64,000 nt of DNA, taken from NCBI GenBank assembly GCA_963691815.1, contig OY829662.1, positions 22,798,062 through 22,862,061 on the forward strand. Reading direction: 5' to 3'. Source of the DNA: Echiichthys vipera (Eukaryota > Chordata > Actinopteri > Perciformes > Trachinidae). A program made the translations under genes and the position numbers. The notes under the pieces are model-generated. The model did no database searches and was not told where the DNA came from. It saw only the letters and a list, made by a program, of their open reading frames with translations. Numbering within the stretch: the stretch's first letter is position 1; the number at the start of each line of letters is the position of its first letter. Below are positions 22,189 through 36,258 of the stretch, one piece after another.

Positions 22189-24392
22189 CGTGCGTGTGCA
22201 ACTTCCTGGTTGATCCAATAAGGAAGTGCCAAAAAACTGCAGTTCTCAGAGTGTCCACTAGGGTCGTTTGCACAATAGAGCAGTTTCTCAATGACCCCCA
22301 TGTTAAACAGGCTACAAAAAAACATTCTAGTGTGTACGTTTAGGTCATATCTCCATGACTTTACTCCATAAATGCACTGTATTTACAACTAATTTGTATG
22401 TTACAACCATTAACTGTATATTATAGAACAAATTAAAAGTGATGGGTGTGCGAGTGTCACAATGTGTTAGCTTTGTTATGCTAATTAAATAGCAGCACTT
22501 GACTTGCAGTACAGCCTGCTATCTATGGCACACACTAGATGCTAATGTGAAGCACAGATCTGGACTGTGAGGGTCTGTGTTTTACAGTCTTATGAGCGTG
22601 GTACTGTGTTGAATATCAGTTTAAATAATAGACCATAAATGCTGCCTGTACCCCACTCCCAGAGCCGGTGTATTCTCCACTAAAGACTGACACGGGAGTC
22701 GATTTTCACTCCCGTCCTGTCCCTAAAAAAAAATCCTGCTACCGTCTTTCCATTACAAAATTAAAGAAACATATTCCCGTTCAATCCCAGTCACGAAAAC
22801 AATCTCAACATCGCCTTGCTCCTGGCAGCTGTGCTAATGTTCAATGCCCTTTTTGGTGAGAGGAAATAAGGCCAAATCTGACAAGATGGCGGCGCCCATA
22901 GGCAAGGACGATTGGATCAACTTAGTAGAGGCTTTATCCATTTTATATACTATTATAAAACCATGTAACTACATACAATGTTTTAGAGGTCCAAAGTTAC
23001 AAAACATTATTATTTATGAGGTCCAGGAGATAAACACAAGTCATTAGTTTCAATTTTTCTACAAAATGTGATCCATATTGTTGATATATAGTGACATAGT
23101 TTCGAGCTATACGGGTTTTTAATTTTAAAACAATAATCATTTGGATAACAGAAAACCCATTGTAACAAATAGCACTGTAAAATGAGTTTGCAGCTACGTG
23201 TATCACTCTATATTGAATGTGTTGCTCTGCACCAATCGTGGTTGAGCAACATTTAATCCAAAAGTGATGACAGCTGTCAATCAAATCTGAACAAACTACA
23301 CCCACACAGGCCTGATGAAGCAGCATTAAACTCTTAAAAAATCGCACCATGTGGTCGTTTGGGCATGACTATTTAATGTTTAACGTGTGGCAGAAAATCA
23401 GTGGAATTTGTTTATTTATTGAGAAGTGAATATGACTTTGAGTGTTAAAGTGCTGCACACATGGAAACAAGTTCTCCTCACTTTGCTGCTTTGCTGCAGC
23501 ACGGGCAGTGTGTGTGGCTTACCCTGTGGGTAGTGTGAACCGTCAGGAAGATCGGTGTAGTTCCATGCTCCGTTTTGATATATCCACCGGGCCCACACAT
23601 CAGTGGACATCAGTGGAGTGTCAGTCATCCACCAGGCCTGAGGGAAAAGGCAGAGGGATGTTAATGAATGAATGTGAGGAGAGAAAGAGAGAGAGAATGG
23701 GGAATATTCAAAGCATGAGTGCGTGTAAACATAGCTGAAGAGCCAGAGTGTGTGTTCACCCTGTGATCTGACATGTATTTGGGGGCAGCTGCAGACAAAG
23801 GGACAATCAGAGAGAGGAATGCACATCCGCCTGTCACTGTGGCATTCCACAGGTCTCACTCCAGTATGCAACACTCACACACACCTGACATGTTTACATA
23901 TGTATGTTCACTGTCTGACTGACACCTTGCCTGCAGTGTAAATGCACACACACATACACACAGATGTATTCAGTGGCACTGGGTGACGACACCGTGGCAG
24001 GCCCATCCGTCACCCAGAAATGTCAAATATGTGGCCCTGAGAAGGACAGCGGACCAGATACAAGGAAGGAATGAAGGCCTTGAGCGATGACCGAGGGGCG
24101 AGCAGCCAATCACTCAGGAGTCTTGACTCTTGGCCGTCTGTCAGCATCCGAGGAAAAGCAAATAACTCTTCAGCTCTGTCATTTTAACATCCAGGAAGTT
24201 TGGGATTATGCAGGGACAATTATGCCTCGAGGCTGTGAGATGTCTATGCAGTGCTGCACTGCACAGGTGTGTGGAACTAAAGCTCCAACAATCAAAACAG
24301 CTAAATGCACTTACATTGTCAATGGTGGCCACCAGGAGGAGGATGATGCCTAAGACGTGAAGGACAAAGATGCCAGCGAGAAGAATCAGCAT
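21716..24392 (-). CDS. Epithelial membrane protein of the EMP/PMP22 family
   Basis: Four-pass plasma-membrane protein of the PMP22/EMP/claudin superfamily, a family involved in cell contacts, membrane domains and proliferation control. Coding exons in transcript order are 24392-24315, 23637-23523, 22109-21969 and 21876-21716, with phases 0, 1 and 1 matching, giving 164 residues (EMP1-3 and PMP22 have about 157-167). TM1 starts MLILLAGIFVLHVLGIILLL. The first loop has the family WW pair (DNAWWMTD), one W...W segment and a candidate N-glycosylation site NYT. Further blocks are LQAVQASSVLACIFSILG, QLFTLPKGQRFTISGIFQLL, CLCIMIAASIYTDRF, ILAWISFALTFISSIIYFVL, and terminal RKKTA. DNAWW and AASIYTDR resemble EMP2, whereas adjacency to a GSG1-like gene suggests emp1; the paralogue is unresolved. 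The ATG lies 10 nt after an acceptor, implying an upstream non-coding exon. Confidence 0.88.
22153..22187. repeat. (GT)n microsatellite in an EMP intron
   Basis: Short uninterrupted GT run about 45 bp upstream, in transcript sense, of the third EMP coding exon. Confidence 0.9.
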
Positions 24393-24402
24393 GATGACGG
24401 TG

Positions 24403-24404
24403 CT

Positions 24405-24443
<39 letters not shown>

Positions 24444-24476
24444 AAGAGAGAGAGAGAGAAAGAAAGAGAGAGAGGT
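24403..24476 (-). promoter_or_regulatory. Splice acceptor whose pyrimidine tract is a (CT)n microsatellite, EMP gene
   Basis: On the minus strand, interrupted CT repeats end in CTCTCTTTAG at 24403, 10 nt before the start codon. On the plus strand this is the (GA)n tract 24407-24476. The acceptor has no other polypyrimidine tract. Confidence 0.6.
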
Positions 24477-24698
24477 ACAAGAGGAAACTTGTTACACCAC
24501 TTTCCACCTTTTAATATGCAGGATGAATATAACTGGAGGGCTAACACATACACAACCTAATAAAAAAAACACACACACACACACCCAGCACATTGGCAGC
24601 TACTGTGAGCAGGGAAAATCAAATATGGCAAAAAAAAAAAACAAAGGCTCCACACTTCCTGCTCGGTTTCAGAAAGGCAGCGCTTAATGACAGCTCCA

Positions 24699-24699
<1 letters not shown>

Positions 24700-24740
<41 letters not shown>

Positions 24741-24741
24741 C
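24700..24741. repeat. (CA)n microsatellite
   Basis: CA run with a single CG interruption near its end; a shorter CA run lies at 24571-24586. Confidence 0.9.
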
Positions 24742-26069
24742 ATAATCTTCATAAACACACTCAGCGCAGCAAAGCAAGGACAAAACCTGGCACCCGCTTA
24801 GGGTGTGGCTTCACAACTTCTAATTACTTTGAGTTACAGCTAACGCACTCACAGTGAAATGCCTGAAAATAGACGGCGAGATAATGTTCCTATGGAGAAT
24901 CAGAGACAAATGCAGAGGTGTTGATGTACATGTGCACACAGAGATCCGAAAACCGAACCAGTTGGGCAAACAGATACTGTTAGAATAGAGAGAGAGGGTA
25001 TTAAGGAGGGAAGTTCATGGCGGGTAGATGAGTTTGGACTTGTCGTGTGTTTTCAAGAACCCCGCCACTCCTTAAAATAACTGTAGAGTATACCTGCTAG
25101 GCTAGCAGCCTAGCTGGCCCACGCCCGATCCCCCTAGTTTGAATTACAACACACTCTTGCACACTGTAGTCCAAAAAGATGTTTAAAATATATCCTCTCC
25201 ACTGTGTTTAGCTCTCTTTACTGAAAAACCATTGCAGAATGTTTTTTCTTCCCTGGTCCCTCCACAGGTGGCTCTGCCCTGAGTTAGCACAGATTTGATC
25301 ACTTTTTTTGTTACACTCTTACTCATGTGTGAACTATCTGCGGCTGAATCCAGTACCAAGGCCGCACTGGGTGTGAACAGAGGAAGAGGCACATCTGGAA
25401 TGTGCTGGTTCTCTGCACGGTAAAGGAGTGGTCAAGGGCTGGGTCAACACACACACACACACACACAGACACACACACTCACACACAGTCGTCAGCTCAC
25501 TCACACGCAACCAAACACAGACCGAGGGCGCGCTGGAACATATGTGATCACGCCTGACGCATCTCTACAAATATTTCCCACTGTTCATTTGCTTCAAACT
25601 GCAAGATCAAGTTTTTTAGAATTAGAATTTCTGCCTGAAGCGCTGAGGGCTTAAATGCAGACTTGCGTTGTCAAACTTTAATGAACAACTTCTGGATGGA
25701 AAAAATAACAAGTGAAGGCTCAGCAGTTTCTTTAATATAAAACACACTTGTGGAATACTTTGATCAGACGTCTTCCAAATTCTTGCCTGAAAACAAGACG
25801 TGTCAACTGTTGCTGCTGGCTGTGGCATATTTTCCATTCGCAAAATGGCTGAGGCTGGGTTTTTAAATGCCCAAAATCCAAAAAGCAAGCAGGAAAGCAG
25901 TCCTGTGCCCTTAAAAAAACACATTTACATTCAAACTAGCCACTTTAGCACTGCGACAGGAACTGAACACATCTGGAAAGCTACCTCACCTAGCCAGTAA
26001 TGAGGGAGCTACTGCAATTCAATAGCAAAGTTACCTGTGAAGGTGAACAGGCATGTGGGAGTTACACGC

Positions 26070-26118
26070 GCGCACACACACACAAACACATACCCACGCA
26101 CACACGCACACACACACG

Positions 26119-26156
<38 letters not shown>
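26070..26156. repeat. Interrupted (CA)n microsatellite
   Basis: CA repeats broken by AA, CC and GC/GA steps, then a pure run. Confidence 0.9.
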
Positions 26157-26157
<1 letters not shown>

Positions 26158-28584
26158 GCCTTCCCTCTGTTCCTCATCAGCATTTGTTTTACTTCGTTTA
26201 TAAAAATGGAAAGTATTGAAACAATCATGCAGAGCTGCTATTGACACATCAGTTTTGTTATTCTGAAGCATCTGTAGAAAAGTCAGACAAACAGAGGGAT
26301 TGAAAAAGCATAAGAATCTTTTTTGACTTACTGTTTGAAGGCTGTGTGTCTCTTCAAGTCTAATTCCTCCTGCTCTCAAGGACACTGATTTCAGACTCGG
26401 AGTCTAAGTGCACTAAATGCACAAACACTAGTAGCTACCCGTCCGCCCACTTTTACCCAGCCCTCTTTTGAAGTCCACACCCCAGACAAGCCTCTGGCTT
26501 GCTTGATCACATAATCTCTGCCTCTCTTCCCCCCTCCCACTATACTCTGTGCTCCCTGTCCCACCCATCTTTCTTTCTCTCTACTTTACACACATGCAAA
26601 AGCTCAATCCAGCCACTATTTCCACAACTTTTGTAGGCAGGCAATAGATATTTTCCTTTTGTTGGGTGTCTCATGTCTTTGTCACTCAGCTGGTGGTGGT
26701 GGAGGGCAGCTGATGACTCACTGCTGTTTGAGGGGGGAACTCCCATAACATTTCACATTATTGACAAGGATTCTCTGTATGCTGCCATGGCGACAGACTG
26801 CAGCCCAACCTAATCGCAATCCCATCGTTGTCGCTGTATAAACAAACAGTCAGACTCGCGTAAACACAGACACGCACAACCCTAAAGTATAATGTTTCTT
26901 TCTGATCGCCGCCCTCCTTCTTTTCCCGCTTTTGTTACAAAGGAAGGAGTTTCAGGATGAAGGAATGTTGTTGGTTGTGAGGGAGAAGGAGGTTGGGGCA
27001 AATGAGTGCAAGTCATGGCTTGAGTGAGAGAGACGGAGGGAGGAAGAGGAGGGAGGGAGTAAGAATGGAGAGAGGAAGACGTGAAGGCAATGAGAGAGGA
27101 ATTTAGAAGGGGGGCTGGAGCTGTTGGAGACTTTTCACACTGCTGCAAGTTCATTAAATATTACTCACCATTATTGTTTCATAGTTCCAAATGATTCCAG
27201 TGAGTCAAACTCATCTGCTTCTTCAACACATCACATGCGCTTAGTTTAGTTTGAAGGAGAATCTTTTAACAACACTGAGACTTCATCTAAAAGCACATCA
27301 CATAATGACATTGGCTTGTTTGTCAAAGAGCTCTTTAGGACAAATCATGGCTCCTGTGTCAAATCACTCACACAGTGCAAATACCAGAGCCTCCTCACTA
27401 TCTAATAATTAAAAAAGTCCCCAATAAAGTATCAGACAGACATGCAAGGTAAAACACCCACACACCAAGAGAACTTGGCCAACGAGTAGGTTCTTACATG
27501 AAAATGAAAGTATTTTGAAAACTAATTCACTACACAACAGAGTGAATACACAGATAAAACAGCTGTTAACTATATATTTTTTATCAAAACTGTTGTTAGG
27601 GGGTGGGGACGTGTGTTGTAGAGACCATAAATAACTATATTTTCGGTTAGCATTCTGCAGGACCTGAAAAACTAGAAAAGCTACATTTTGTTAAGAAAAT
27701 GCCTGGTTGCTCACTGCTGAAAACTTGCAGCTGAAACATTTGAATTACTAAAATACTAGGGATGCACCAAGCCATTGGCTGATCACCTTTATTTTTTATT
27801 ATATTTCCTTGTTGACTGCAATCTGCAAATAAAATGACATTCACTGAATGCAGTGGTCAATGTTTTTTTGCTGTGTTGCATCAATTTTACACTGGCTAAA
27901 TGTTGTGTTGACGGGTTAAAAGGGCTTATAAAGCAGATATAAAAATAAAAAACAACAGCATGTGAAAGTTAGGCAATATTAAAGGGGGGGGGGTGTAAGA
28001 TTCTTGAGTCAAAATAATGCAATGAGGGGCTGAATGACTTTAAAACTTTTTCATGAGGATTTCTTTGTTCCCATGACACAAAGGAGCAATAAATAACCCC
28101 AAAACAAAATAAACAACAACAAAGAAACACTGGCATCAGCATTATTTTGAACATCGCTATCCGTCAAGGATTGCAGAATCAGTGCATCCCAAAATGCTGC
28201 AATATTTAAAGTGACATTCAAAATCTAATTAAGGAGAGAAGACAGTTAAATAAGGATGTAGATATGATAATATAAAAGTGAGTAAACTGCCAAAAATCAG
28301 TTAAGAAAGTCAGATATGATAGATAAGATAGAAAGAGACAGACAAAAATACTCAGGGTGAGTGAGGTCACACTTGTTTGCCTCTGGTGAGTATAAACATA
28401 TGCAGGTACACCGACAGAAGTGTGAGTCAAAGGCTCAGCAGAGCATCTGGTCAGGCTGCCTCAGCCTCAGGTGTGAGCCAGCAGGATAATAACAGGCTCC
28501 AGAAATCATTTACCTGCCAATAGTGACCAAGGCAGCAGGGCCCGCTTGGGTTTATATCAAGGCTACTTGTACGTTCATGACGTT

Positions 28585-28775
<191 letters not shown>

Positions 28776-29317
28776 TGTCTGATCTCTTTCTAAGGAATGA
28801 CACCAAGGCTCTTCTCCTTTTGTGAGAGCTAAGATGAATGCTGTGTATTTTAATGCGGTTGTCATGGAAAATAACTTTTTTCATATGTAGACGGAGGGAC
28901 TCAGAAAGCTGGAATGTTAAACATAGCCAGTGCTGAAATGTTGAACTAAATGATCCACGCCATGGTAACACTTTAGGTTTCTGCGGCTTATGCACATCAA
29001 CGGTTTCCATGACATCACTATCACACTCCATGGGACCAACAGTAGATATACGTATATGTTACTATTTGACATGCTGAATGAGTGATCATCCATTCACATT
29101 CAACAGTGTGAATTTCAGACACCGCACCTTGATCGTACACTATTTAACGCCCCAAGCACCCCACCCAAATCCCTGTGGGAAAGAATGTCAGTCCATTGCA
29201 ATTTTGCAATTCAGGTTTGGGATATTGCTGTTCTAATCTAGTCAAAATCTGCTACACCTTGCCAAAAAACACCAGAGCTCCACCTTAACTCCATGCATGT
29301 ACAATTTGACTTTAGAT

Positions 29318-29716
29318 TAGGGCGGGCGATATGGCCCCAATGTTCTATCCCGATGTAGATCCTTTTTATATCACGATAATGATATAGTACAATATATCAT
29401 GTTTTCTGGTAATACTAATACATATTCTGTATAACTACATGGTGAAGTCTATTTTTGTACTTTTGTATTAATTCAATTAATTAATTGACAAATGAAAAGA
29501 ACTCAGTATTTTCTCATCTTTTAAAGAACTTCAGTGCAAAATGAACACAATGTGCAAGGATTAGAGCATTAAGTGTTGTCCAAATTACCTAAATGTTGTT
29601 GTAATGCTATTACGGTCGATGCTTTTTTTGACATTGCAATAAAAAGACTTAGAAATATATATATAACAAATATTTGTATGTATGACAATATATATTCGCC
29701 GTATCGCATAGCCCTA
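29318..29716. mobile_element. hAT-type MITE, 399 bp, with perfect 8-bp target duplication
   Basis: Starts tagggcgggcgatatggcc and ends ggcgaatat-like on the reverse strand (plus strand: gccgtatcgcatagccct followed by a), so the ends form imperfect terminal inverted repeats. CTTTAGAT occurs immediately before (29310-29317) and after (29717-29724). An 8-bp duplication is the hAT superfamily signature. The interior is AT-rich and non-coding. Confidence 0.85.
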
Positions 29717-31401
29717 CTTTAGATTATTATTAATTTTTTTTTAAACTGATACATCTTCAACTACAACTGCTTGTGAGACAGGATGATATAGAGCGTAGGG
29801 TGACATGAAACACTAACTGAGAAAAAGAGAGAAGTGAGAAAGGAAAATGTGGTTGGACCTGATTCTGCTCTGGGCGTGTCGACCCAACCTTGCAGGTGAG
29901 GTAAGCCAAGGTTTGTATTGTACCATGCAGTGTGATACGGCACTCCCTCGTGCCCGTTCCACAGAGCTTGAGAGTTACTGAGTGAAGCCAATACAAATGC
30001 CTGTGGAGTAGAAATGACTTTTGGCCACTCGAGTTATGCGAGAAACAGGCCTTTTTTCAGTACTTGGTGTATTTTGTGGTGAGGAAATGCCATGAGTCAT
30101 GCATCAGCCTGCTATCATTTTTCAGAGTAAAAACTTGAGCCAATGTTTGACAAGGCAACTATCTACTGTATCTATCAGGAGGCGGGGCAGGAGCTTAGCC
30201 ACAACACGTTTTTAAATATCCAAACACAAGTTGACAAATCACATGCCTGTGTGATTACTGAAGAAGACCAATGGGGTGGCTTGCTCAACAATCAGCTCTT
30301 TGTCGTGCTGCCATTGCCGATCAGTACTGGAAAAACCAGAGTCATAAAGGATCACTTGGTATATTGTCTAATCTGCTAAGTGTTGTGTGCACAAGTATTA
30401 ATGCGGATTCCTTTAAATACTTTCTCAGGGTTTGCTGGTTCAGGGTGGTTCTATTAGTTTAAGTTTACAACACACTGTGGGGTCATAAAAGAGCTGAATG
30501 CAGGGCTGCTATTCAAAAATTAGTCCGTGACTGAAATACACTGTGACATTCTGCATTGTGAAAAATGAATCATGGCCTGTCAGGACACAATTGCTGTAAG
30601 TTCGCCGACATCCTCAGCATGCACTCCTCTAAGGCTGTGGCACTGACTCTTGCATTTTTAATCACTGGTTGTTTGTAAAGTTGCCAATGTTAGACATTCA
30701 TTTCTTCGACAACTTAAACTGTCCTGAAAAAAGAATAAACTTAAATAGGCCTGTAGCTAAACAGATTGTTTTTTTGTTGAGAAATATCAAAATCCCTTGA
30801 TTAGGTGTTTGTGATGAGTCTCACTGAGGGACTATTTCAACACGACTGTGTAAAACAAAGCCAGCAGAGTGGTGCCTACATGCCAGGCGAGTGAGACAGG
30901 GCCACAGCCAAGTCACTGCTGCTTTACACAATAGTTAAGCTCTCTGTCTATGGTCGACTGTCTCACTCTGCTCATTCCTTCTCTGTCTTGCACAATCTCC
31001 CACCCTGCCCTGACATTGCTAAACTCCTATTGTAAAAACAGCCCGAGTGTATATAGGATTTGCACAGGTAATTTTAAAGACTTTGGATGTGAGTATTCTC
31101 ATGAGTAAGGCAGAGCAAACACAAGGGCTACTGTCAGTAGTGTCTTGTGTTGTAACTCTACCCTCACCCCAGGCTGTTGACTAGGAGGAAAAGTTTACTA
31201 TCGCCCTCATCTCAAACACGCATTCTCACACTCACACCTTCATACATGTACACATCCTATCTATCTCCGAAGAAGTGACACATGGCCCCAGTTTCTGAAG
31301 ACAAAAGAACACATGCTTATTGTTTATACATACTGCAAACTCAGCATCTTCTATGAGAGTGACACATTGCCACATGCACTGGAGAAATAACAGAGCAAAA
31401 A

Positions 31402-31406
<5 letters not shown>

Positions 31407-31476
<70 letters not shown>
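31407..31476. repeat. (AG)35 microsatellite
   Basis: Uninterrupted AG run. Confidence 0.95.
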
Positions 31477-31478
<2 letters not shown>

Positions 31479-31689
31479 CACTGTCCTTCTCTCAGAAGTG
31501 AGGTGATCATCAGTTTCATTTTACAGTAATGGTCACCTTCCAAGTGTGTGTCCTGCTGTGGCCTTCTACCCGACAATAACTCTATTTAGTGCGTTTGAAG
31601 GCCTAAGTATATCAGTTAGGAAATAAAGGCAGGCAGCATACAGCATGACAATGCTAACCACTGGGTGGGGAGAAGTGCAGATTCATCTT

Positions 31690-31830
31690 GGCCAGGGTCG
31701 CGGGGGGCTGGAGCTGATCTCAGCTAACATTGGGCCAGACCATCACAGGGTTGATAACAATTTACGCTCACATTCACACCTACGTGCAATATACCAAACA
31801 GAAAAACCCAGAAACCTCTTGCCGTAAGGA
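31690..31830 (+). repeat. Fragment of a common fish repeat ('gggggctggagctgatc')
   Basis: Contains gggggctggagctgatctc, followed by agctaacattgggcc and then actcacattcacacct-like sequence. It is related to the longer copy inside the element at 38254-39365. Confidence 0.5.
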
Positions 31831-31884
31831 GGATAATAATGAGCCACAGTCTTTTGTAAGTATTGATATGCCTGTTTTAAATAC

Positions 31885-32015
31885 CTATTACATTTCATTT
31901 GGAGTTCCACAGGGTTCAATACATGGTCCACTCCTATTTTAATTAAACATGATTCCACTTAGCCAAATCATACAACACAGTGTACATATTGCAGGTGACA
32001 CAGGTCTCTAAACAT
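31885..32015 (+). mobile_element. Degenerate L2-like LINE reverse-transcriptase fragment
   Basis: Reads SFGVPQGSIHGPLLF, then a stop, then LNMIPLSQIIQH...AGDTGL. This matches the GVPQGSxLGPLLF...ADDTQL core of fish L2 reverse transcriptases. It has a stop and a lost catalytic ADD, so it is inactive. Confidence 0.7.
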
Positions 32016-34515
32016 CACTATCCGGCTGTTAAGTCTGACGTAACACCCTTTCAAAATACATTTCCGGGTCCAAACGCTCCGTTGAAACAAAGCAGACACA
32101 ACGGCCGAACATGTGAACAATTATGATCACCTCTTTCGTCACTTAGACATCTTTTTCAACAATGAGAAAGAAAGTAAAATTACCCTTATGTTGTTATTTA
32201 GAAACTTTTGTTCAAACAACGGGGAACACGGCACTACGGTGTTGTAGTAGTAAGAGGCTTGGACCAGCTTGGACGGCTCTTTAAAAGGGAGCTGTTTCTT
32301 TCCAGGAACCATTCAAAAGAATGGCTCGTTGTCATTACTTTGTTTTGTGGGGGCAGGTGTTACTAAAGGTTTATCTGCAAAATAATCACAAGCAAGGATC
32401 ATGAAAGGGTAAGATTTGGACCAGATTAAAAAAAAATAGACATCCCACCAATAAAATGTAATCTTGCATGTGTTTGGTATAAATACCTTATCTGAAGATC
32501 ACATTATACACATGTGATTTTCCTGGTCACAGTCTGGAGCGGGTTGTTCGGTCCGATCGGTTTGTTCGATCCCTGGAGTCTCTATTGTCGAGTGTTCCCT
32601 CAAAGGAGCAGGTCTACAGAGCCAACCTGTCAACACCAGGCCATCACGACGATGAATATTCAAATGAAGATAACCCTGTGACTCCAAAACATCCTCTTAC
32701 TTTTAAATTAAAAATGATATATTTACAGTTTAAAATAGACCTTGTTCTTTAACATGTACATCATTGTCAAAAAAATTGCAAATCCTTCACCCTGTATATA
32801 GAGATGTATACATGCATTTACTGTACATAACAACCCATGTATATAAAGAAACACTTACATTACCCATTCAATATGTATTCCTTTGCACTAATTTTATTTG
32901 TATTAATATATATATGACAAGATATCGACAGAGTATTATTATTATTATAAAAACAATATCCTGTTTTTGATACAGCTCCTTACAATGAATGTTTTTTAAT
33001 GCCTATACTGTACATTTAGTTAAACCTCTACATTTCTGTTTGTCCTGGGGGTAAACTTTTGTAATCAGACAAGAGAAGAGACCCTACAGTTTTCGCACAG
33101 GGCAGACCCCCATGTATGAGGTAGACAGACCGAGGTAAACTTTAAGTGAAGGCAATCAAAATCAAATTAGGACATCAAAGAATATGCTAAACATGTAGCT
33201 AAGAGAGTTTCTTCCATGCATTTGCATGTGCCCTATTGGCTGCCTGCCTGTGGTTTGAATGAGAATCAGTCAGGAGCAGCTTCAGGAGTCTATTATGAAC
33301 CCGACATGGTGGATATTGTAGATGTGAGCCACTGAACTTTTGGAAGGCTGCGGTACAGCTTCCAGTGGGGGCAAACACTGTGTGTGTCAGTTGTGGTGCC
33401 TCAGCCACCGTTTACATACAATAAAAAAAGAATTCCTCATATTTAGTCGAGCCGACCTGTTTCCATGGTTACTGGCCAGAGGTTTTCATTCTTGAATCAC
33501 TTCCTCACCCTGAGAGCTCTTTCTGTAGACCTCACTCTTTTTCTTTTCCCTCCCTCGCTGACATTACTACATTTAACTCTAGTTTCTCCTCACGTGATTT
33601 CTTCTCCTCTTTTGGGAACATTTTTGCTCCTCCTGTTTCCTGCTCAGTGCCACCCCTGCGTTTATGTCGCCCCCACAAAGCCTCGCTCTCTCAATGAAAT
33701 CCAGACATACACACTGTACTCTTGCTAGTCTAAAGAAAACAACTCCTGGCTGTAGCTAGGCAACTCCAAATATGAGTCATCTCACTGCCGCGCCCATCAT
33801 CAACTGATCACCCCCTCCCTCCCCCCACTTCATTGACACACACACGCACACACACGGCCTCGGATCCTCTTTATGAAGTAGGCTTTAGCTGTTTGAATCA
33901 CTTAAATTGTGTGGTTGTGAAGGATCAAACTGTGTGGCTGCGGGTTTATCTAATCCCTCACCGCTCTCTTCTGACCTAGTGTTGAGGTGGAAAGACAGCC
34001 CTGAAAAGCGATAAACTGTGAGAACATCACCAGTCTGCCCTCAGTCGATAACATCATGACCACAATGTGATGACTGATCCCGGCTTGGCAGAGTCACTGA
34101 CTGTCAGATGGTGGAGCTGGCAGCAAACTAAGAATGCTCTAGTTTCTTGGGGGTTTGCTTACATACAGTAGTTCACAGACAATATCTGTGTTTTTTATTA
34201 AATGATATGGAGGAGTTAGGTGGTAAACTCATCTTCCTATGTGACCTATAATATGACTTTTTTTCAATCAAATGATTCAGTTCAGTTTGACAAAACAGAG
34301 GCGACTATTTAAAAAGAGGGCAAAGGTCAGAATACCTCAATGTCAGGCTGACATGAGATCTGTCAGAAGGGCAGATATGTATTTGAATAAATGCGTGTCT
34401 AAATGTCTTTTTTGATTATTTAAAAAAAAAAAAAAGTAACAATTTGCTGCCGTCCATAGTATTAAACAGATGGAAAAAGTTTTTTCAAGAAGAATACTCA
34501 TTGAATAGTGTGTAT

Positions 34516-34547
<32 letters not shown>

Positions 34548-34861
34548 AGTCTACATGCTTTTATTAGTGAAAGGATTCACTACAGATGCAGCCTGGTGCA
34601 ATGTAGTACCGCCCTCTAGTGGACACAGAAGTAGATTGTGTTAAAAGTTTTTAAGGCCATACTCAGAGTAGACATGTGTTTCAAAACTTTAGTAAAAGTC
34701 CTAATTGTGCAGAAAAATGTCCCCTGAGACTGATAATCTAATGTTTTACATTATGAGATTGTTAATACTGATGTTTTAAAGCATATAACATTTTACTGTT
34801 GTCACAAACTAAATCCAAGGGGGAAGAAACAAATATATATACATTTTTTTTGGACATTTTG

Positions 34862-35730
34862 CTTTTTTTTTTTAATTATTGTCCCCAAAGGGAAATTAGT
34901 ACAGTGCTGGGCACAGTGCTACAGTTTGTTACTTAACATAAAACATGACAGAGCGACATAAAACATCTCAAAACAGCATGAGACATTTGACAGGGACAAC
35001 ATGGCAGCATAGAATAAAAAGAACCTGTGCAAATGAAATTGCGAAGGGCTTGTGTGTTTCTTGCACATCACGCTATTGCACAATACTCATTGCACTTAGA
35101 TTTAGCAGTCGAGTTAAGCTGCTCGATGGAGGTTGGAAAAAAACGATAGTTCCAAGCGGTTTGATTTGCACTTTGGCACACACAATCTTCTTCATGATTG
35201 CAGCTGCTCATATTCAGAAACGAGGGGTTGTTGAGAGTCTGCGATGACTCTTGTTGCTTGTTTCCTGACGTATGGGCTTATAGTCTTCTTTCCCTTCATG
35301 ACCGTTTTGTGCATGCTGGCAAGCTTGCTTTTTGTGGTAACCATGAAGTAATTCCATATCTAATGATGCTCTTTAGGATTGTCTGGCAGGTCATCAGCAT
35401 GATGTGGCTGTTCACTCCATACAGCCTCAATGGCCTTAGAAAGTAAAGTCTCTGCTGCAGTCGGTTGCACGGGTTATCGATGTGTGTTTTCCTGCAAAGA
35501 AGGTTGTCTAAGTGTTTGTGCATGGACACCCGAATGATTGTCTGCGTTTGATTACCACCGCCTCATGGTCAGTCACTTGCCTCAGGTCAAAGACCACCTC
35601 CTGTGTTTTGGTGATGTTTAGAATGAAGATGTACTTATGTATGTATAACTAACTCACTGTGGTACACAGAAGTGTCCATGTCCTTGTGGAGGAGGCTCCA
35701 AAGCACAACGTCGTCAGCATATTTTACATG
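34862..35730 (-). mobile_element. Degenerate non-LTR retrotransposon, reverse-transcriptase 3' part
   Basis: On the minus strand VKYADDVVLWSLLHKDMDTS contains the YADD catalytic motif (35710-35721). After stops come HKHLDNLLCRKTHIDNP, QQRLYFLRPLRLYGVN and SIIRYGITSWL, typical of the thumb region of a fish LINE. Frameshifts and stops make it inactive. Confidence 0.7.
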
Positions 35731-35929
35731 TAATTATCAGGGTGTACTTTCCTGCAGTCAACAGTGCACAATAAAGTTTAGGATTAAGGACTTTTTAAAC
35801 ACAATTTGCACATGTTCTGTCTCTGAGCACGGATCTGCTTTTTTTTTATTTCTAATGCTGTTTTATTTTGTGGATTTATCATGTTGTGTGTTGTTTTGAT
35901 TTTAAATGTGAAACTTGTATGTTTATGCT

Positions 35930-35990
35930 GCTGTCTTGGCCTTGGAAAAGCTCAATGGGAATATCCCTGGTTAAATAAAGGGTAATGAAA
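35930..35990 (+). repeat. LINE 3' tail fragment, opposite strand to its neighbour
   Basis: 'aaaagctcaatgggaatatc' followed by 'cctggttaaataaagg' resembles a frequent fish LINE 3' end. Confidence 0.5.
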
Positions 35991-36220
35991 ATGAAAAAAT
36001 TATAATATCTTCCATCAATTAATCCTTACCCCAGAAAAATTACATTAATTCAAATCTAACAGGCCTAACTATGAAAGTTAGGCCTTTTTGGCAGAATATC
36101 AGCTCCACTTTAACCAGGATCACAGGAGTTAATGTGCCTGTGGACCCTGAACCTGGTCGTTTGTTTTGACCCTGCACACTGGCCTTCCTGTTTTTTGTTG
36201 TTGTATTTTTGTTTGTATTT

Positions 36221-36227
36221 AATGTGT

Positions 36228-36258
<31 letters not shown>

